Assembly (NCBI GenBank): GCA_037576195.1
Contig: CM075104.1
Location: forward strand, 25,622,211 to 25,686,210
Length of the DNA stretch: 64,000 nt
Direction: 5' to 3'
Origin: Phytoseiulus persimilis
Lineage: Eukaryota > Arthropoda > Arachnida > Mesostigmata > Phytoseiidae
This document shows, one piece after another, positions 59,521 through 64,000 of this stretch. Both the position numbers and the translations under genes were made by a program. The notes under the pieces are model-generated. The model saw nothing but the letters and a program-made list of their open reading frames with translations, was not told where the DNA came from and ran no database searches. How positions within the stretch are numbered: position 1 is the first letter of the stretch; each line of letters opens with the position of its first letter.

Positions 59521-62500
59521 TCCGTTCCGGGAGCGGTGAGCCCACCGAGCGAGAGTGGACTCTTCAGACTAATTCAATCCGAGAGTGAAAACTTCTGCTG
59601 CGAACCAATTCGCCCTGCCTGCTGATTTCAACCCTGGCGCGAGACGAGTGATTCCCCAGATTATCTGGGATGCACTTCCAGCTTCGCGAGTGGAGGAAAA
59701 TGTAATTTCATTCAAAGTTCCCTTGGTCGAAGTCCACCCACCGGATCACGATTCCTGCCTTCTGGTGCATGTTTCAGCTCGAGTTGTCGCTCGCTGGGCA
59801 AAGACTTTTTCGATGTTTTCCGAGATTTGATTTGTAAAGATGTTTTCCTCTATTCAGTCGATCGAAGCGACATTCGTGTGCCGCCTGGGCAAAACGCTGT
59901 TTATTGTGGTGTATCATGTCGACGGTGCTGGGTTCAGGGCCTCGCTGTATTGTCCGTGGGGTCCGCGGTCGTTCATTTTGCAGACGCTTGCTTCGAGTCC
60001 TGTGAGCGTCTTCGGCTGTACAGAACAAAACTACTGACCTTGGTCCGCCGCTTGCACTGCTAAACAAATAAAGGTCTTTCGGGGAGGTTCGAGCGAGGAT
60101 TTCGACGCTCTTGTTGTGGACACTGGCAGTAGTGATCACCGGATACTGTTCGAATCTCGGTTTGAGACCGAATTCTCCCGCGAACCGAAAGCCTCACATC
60201 GAGCTCCTCCTGATCGAATTTTGCTGGGAGGCGGTTCGTATCGAAAGCAGAACTAGATGGCAGGTTGTATTTGCTCTACGGAACGGAACCCTTTCGAGAA
60301 CGACTCGGAGCCGTACGGGGAGTCTTCTGTTTTCCACGCAAGTCCCTGTTCGCGCTGGGAGCGACTCTGAGCAAACTACTACAACTTAGAAAGTGGACTT
60401 CTGGAACAGTTGGTGCCGTAGTTTTATTTCCAAGTTTGTTTTTGCGCCTTAAAAAAACAGTCTGTTTCTCCTCCGCACCGTCAGTACGGCTTCCAGAACG
60501 ACGCATAGAAGCAACAGTTCGTCGTGTCTAATGTCGACAGCACAAAGTAGAGCTGCAGGTCACAGCAACAAAAACTTGATTCACTGCTCATATTTTATTC
60601 ACTCAATAGTTTTCTCAGCACATCTTCCCTGGCCTCCTTGAGTCGAATTCACAGCCGAGCGCTGACACTTCAGCTCAGACGCCGCAGAAGCGTTCCGCCA
60701 ACAATAACCTGGGGAGATCTTGATCGAGTTCAGTTGATAATGCTCGATGGAAATGTTTCAATCGATGGATTGGAAGTGTCGCGGGGAAATAGCTCTGAGT
60801 TTTTCCCTCTCCGAGGAGTCCGCGCTGTCCGGAACGTCGACGTTATTACGTTTCTCAGGCGCCTCTCGGGGCTAACAAAACAGCAGCAGCGAGATCCACG
60901 TTTTTTAAAATCGAGAACGTAATTCATTCAATGCACTCCGAACATTCGATTGTCGTTCCATCTAGGAGAGTGATCCGTCAAGATCTTCCGAAACGGTCGG
61001 AAGTCTCATCTGCCCATCTCAACAAAGGACTCGATGCCCTTTGTCCCACAGCAGCGGTAATACCGGAGCTGGGCTCGGGTCCCCGGCAAGGAGAGGAACA
61101 TCGATTCAAAAACCAGACCCATAAATATTTCTGCCGGACTAGAAATCACTCCCTGAAGACGATAAGTTTTCGGGGTGTGGAGACGCTCCCATCGAAGGCG
61201 CTCCAAAAAGCCGCTGGCGATGCCCTGGAACCCGATGCCGACGCTCAAACCCGGTAGTGGCTTCCGTTCGCCGATTCAATCACTGCCGAGTGGAATTTGT
61301 TTCCTTGGTCCACGGAAGCGGCGCGCGCCATTTGGGCCCAAGAAAGTGACTCTGCTGCTCGGCTCGTCGTCGATCCGAACGCCGACGATCCAGCGGGTTG
61401 ATGTGAGGTTGCGAACCGCTGACCACAGATCGCCACTTCAGGCTCCTCTTGTGACAAGTTGAGGCGCTGTTTGTGTTCGGATCGATGTTCAGCCAATCGC
61501 GCCGTGGATTGACGAATATCCATGCGATACCTCCGTGCGGATCCGTTTCTAATGATGCAGAGGGACTCAAAGCTCAACTATCCAGGGTCATTGCATTCTG
61601 TTGCTCAACAACTATCAATGGTTTCGCTTTTCCATCGCGGGGCTTTGGAGTATGCGTCGGAAAACAGCGGTTTTCGCACAGTAAGCATTGATGTGATACC
61701 TCGACCCTGCATCATATATATTTCATTCGTACAACTCATTTCAACGACCGAGGTTTCCATCGTTCCCACAATAAAAGCCGGCGCAGAACGAAAAACTGAA
61801 ATTCCGAAGTTCAACCTCAAAAGGGAGAAGATGATATGTTCTGGGTCGGTCGACTGGGCGCCCGGTCGGCGTGCGAGGAGGAAAGCACGAGACTTTGAAA
61901 CGTTAATTGCATATGAAATGTTTCTTCACTGAGCTTCGGCCGAAACCGCTCTCGGCGATAACTCGTTTGGACGATTCACTCACGACCGACTGAGCTTGTC
62001 GATTCACTGTTGCTCATGGTGATGATCGGGTTCTGAAAGCTTCGAACGAGTGCCGTTTTTCACGGGGCTCGCGGTCAGGAAGTGTTGTCCGGATGTTTTC
62101 CAGAGACGACAACGACGGAATGAAAACACACAATTGAACACAGAATAAACAGAATTTTCGAACGTTTCCCCCGTCGGCTCGATGACCAGTCGGTCAATTT
62201 CTTAGGTCTGTCTGGACGACGCACGAGCGGACGGACGAGTGATGACGTCGTCGTCGTAGTGGTGAAACTAACGGTCAGAAAGCGAGCGCTGCGGCTTTGA
62301 CTCGAAGGTTGATTTCTGGGGCCGAAAGCAAAGCTCGTTGCGGTCTCGCTTTCGGGCTCCCCCTCCTCGACTATCTTCTTCCCTCCCTGAGCCGCTGGCA
62401 GGGAATGTGGACGGAGAATTCGCGAGCCTATCCGCGCGGAATCTGTACGTTTTTCACACAAATTCCACCATTCTAATTCGAATGCATTCTTCATTGCCAA

Positions 62501-62906
62501 AAGCGGTTTTCCGTTCTTTCTTCGACAGACTCATTCCGAATTTGCTTCCATTCATATCCTCCCCTCCGTGAGCACTCGTTCTTCTAGTGATCTTTCCACG
62601 TGTTCCCATTGAAGATTTTGTCCTTTTTCGCCCCCCTCCCCCTCCTCCCTCCGCGTCGAGCATTATTCATGTCTGTTTGCTCATAGGTTTGTTCCGCTGT
62701 TGTCGCGTGGTCAAATTAGCGGAGCGCTTCGCGTTGATCTCTATGTCGAAGTTGCTCGACGCCGGTTGTGTGTTTCGGTTGCCCTGCGAATCGAAACTTG
62801 CGAGGTCTTCGTTCCAGTCGTCTGTCTCATCAGGCAACGCCAGAACGCAGACGTTTCAACATCCTAGCTTCTTTTGCGAAAAGTCGCATTCCATTCAATC
62901 ATCCAC
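59521..62906. other. No supported gene
   Basis: Plus 60638-60922 and 61522-61932 and minus 61248-61006 are the more protein-like frames (the last reads LSVGIGFQGIASGFLERL with a hydrophobic continuation), but none has a start, consistent splice sites or a known motif. Confidence 0.3.
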
Positions 62907-63185
62907 TCATTCACCAATCGAAGCTTTGGCTTCGCGGATCCAATTCATCACGTGAGCTGTCAAAAAGAAACTTCGGACATCAGCAACCGGCGACCTCCTA
63001 TACAACACCGGCGTGACGAGAGCGTCGAGCAGTTCGCCGTCGAAGTGATATAATCGGAATAGATTAACAATCGTTGAATACCAGTTGACAGCCTCATCTG
63101 CAGGGTGTGTACCACCACCACCAGCAGCCAATCCAGAACCGGCGTCGTATTCATTTTTTGTTTCACTTCCAGCAGTTACCCATGA
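62907..63185 (-). CDS. Candidate terminal exon, 93 codons
   Basis: A pyrimidine-rich tract ending in GAGTAG (minus strand) at 63188-63186 precedes a frame open to a TGA at 62907. It contains a Gly-rich GLAAGGGGTHPADEAV and a helix-like WYSTIVNLFRLYHFDGELLD segment. Upstream on the same strand, 63600-63530, a frame with a strong hydrophobic stretch (FFELFLLVALAGGLTAA) could be a signal or membrane exon of the same gene, but no donor joins them convincingly. Another minus frame here is also open. The protein is not recognised. Confidence 0.3.
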   Translation of the reverse strand, partial: SWVTAGSETKNEYDAGSGLAAGGGGTHPADEAVNWYSTIVNLFRLYHFDGELLDALVTPVLYRRSPVADVRSFFLTAHVMNWIREAKASIGE

Positions 63186-63484
63186 CTACTCCGGTAGAAA
63201 GTGAAACAACGTTCAGTAGGTCGGTCGAGCCCAAGGATCGAATTTTCGATCAGGCGGCTCGAAAACCAATTCTGCTCAGACTCCGTCGTCCCATCAAAAG
63301 TTCTGCTCGAGAGTCCCAAGATTTCGCGGAAGACGCTTGTTCGGAAACATCCGGGCCAGGGATCGATCCAAAAAGTATTATATTCGGCGGCTACGAAATT
63401 TCAGGAGATTCCTCGGGAATGGAAAAAGCTCCGAAAGTGAAAGGTCCCCGGAACAGATCTTGTTGTGGATTCGATTTCCTGTAA
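63182..63484 (+). CDS. Candidate exon or small protein, 100 aa
   Basis: A long pyrimidine tract ending CACTTCCAG at 63172 precedes an ATG at 63182 that opens 100 codons to a TAA. The product begins MTTPVESETTF, is hydrophilic (SSARESQDFAEDACSE), and ends in RNRSCCGFDFL. It may be a last exon whose 5' UTR or coding exon lies upstream, or a whole small protein. It overlaps by a few bases the candidate exon on the other strand. Family unknown. Confidence 0.35.
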   Translation: MTTPVESETTFSRSVEPKDRIFDQAARKPILLRLRRPIKSSARESQDFAEDACSETSGPGIDPKSIIFGGYEISGDSSGMEKAPKVKGPRNRSCCGFDFL

Positions 63485-64000
63485 ACAGAGGGCTTCGCAA
63501 AGCAGCCGCTATCCTGTAGACTTTTGTTTGGGAAAAAGCGGTTCGTGTTGCGGCCGTCAATCCGCCGGCTAGCGCGACCAACAGAAACAATTCAAAGAAG
63601 CGTTTTCTGATCTGGTTCCAGAGCTCCTGTGTTCTTAGCTCGAACTGGTGGCGGCAAGTCGATTGTGCGAGCAAGTGTGTGTGCGTGTCTGTGAGTGAAG
63701 ATCAGCCATATTTGCGAAGATTACCCCAGATATGCGAACGGTGCGTGGCATCCGTAGCGACAGCCGGCAGATCGCTTTGCTTTCTCTTCGGGAACTGAAA
63801 AAACTTTCGCGAGAAAAGTAGATCAGCGCTGTCCGATTGACTCCGTTCGATATGGGATCAGCTGACCAACTGATGCTGATCGTCGTACACGCGCAAACAA
63901 ACACTTCGATTCCGCTGGCTTCAGTGAGCTGAGCGATTCCGTCGGTTGACCGGATCGGAAGCCGACTCGTACGCTTCAGTCTGGACGTGAGCCGTGGGCT
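63485..64000. other. Right edge, nothing assigned
   Basis: A minus-strand frame with a hydrophobic segment at about 63600-63530 is discussed with the neighbouring exon. No other support for a gene. Confidence 0.3.

Noticed and set aside
61175..61577. Overlapping frames near 61.2-61.6 kb as a membrane-protein gene
   Set aside because: Stops interrupt the best frame and no splice sites rescue it.

Overview
The window looks like nuclear DNA from an arthropod, most probably a mite. This is an inference from roughly even base composition, very short spliceosomal introns (about 70-160 nt, one candidate of 48 nt), a single-exon secreted carboxylesterase, decayed LINE and pogo-type elements, and microsatellites. 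Nothing suggests a bacterial replicon. I found no rRNA, tRNA, CRISPR array or operon, and most open frames in the window are unsupported.

Layout: 0-8.9 kb is largely unassigned, with a possible 3' gene end at the left edge. 8.9-12.85 kb holds two dead transposable elements side by side: a pogo/Tigger-type DNA transposase on the minus strand and a 5'-truncated LINE reverse transcriptase on the plus strand. 13.26-13.62 kb is a 45-bp tandem repeat. 15.5-17.2 kb is an intact single-exon carboxylesterase. It lies tail-to-tail with a complete 12-exon sodium/solute symporter of the SLC5 SMCT/SMVT type (21.2-17.9 kb, minus strand), whose joined exons give one uninterrupted 585-residue frame.

From 22 to 27.5 kb the minus strand carries broken reading frames that look like repeated, decayed arrestin-fold genes (tentative). 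At 28.3-31.2 kb and 35.2-37.8 kb (minus strand) are two two-exon genes for secreted, charged, low-complexity proteins. They share a signal-peptide exon, intron phase and C-terminal motifs, and I read them as paralogs of an uncharacterised family. Between them lie an inverted array of the same 45-bp repeat and a small predicted secreted peptide.

From 38 to 64 kb gene content is sparse and uncertain. The best candidates are a short multi-exon plus-strand gene near 47 kb, the 3' part of a gene with convincing exons at 53.5-54.0 kb (minus), small secreted ORFs near 59.3 kb, and candidate terminal exons on both strands at 62.9-63.5 kb. The genes do not form a pathway. The two metabolic genes (esterase, transporter) are simply neighbours, and the two disordered-protein genes are the only clear gene family.
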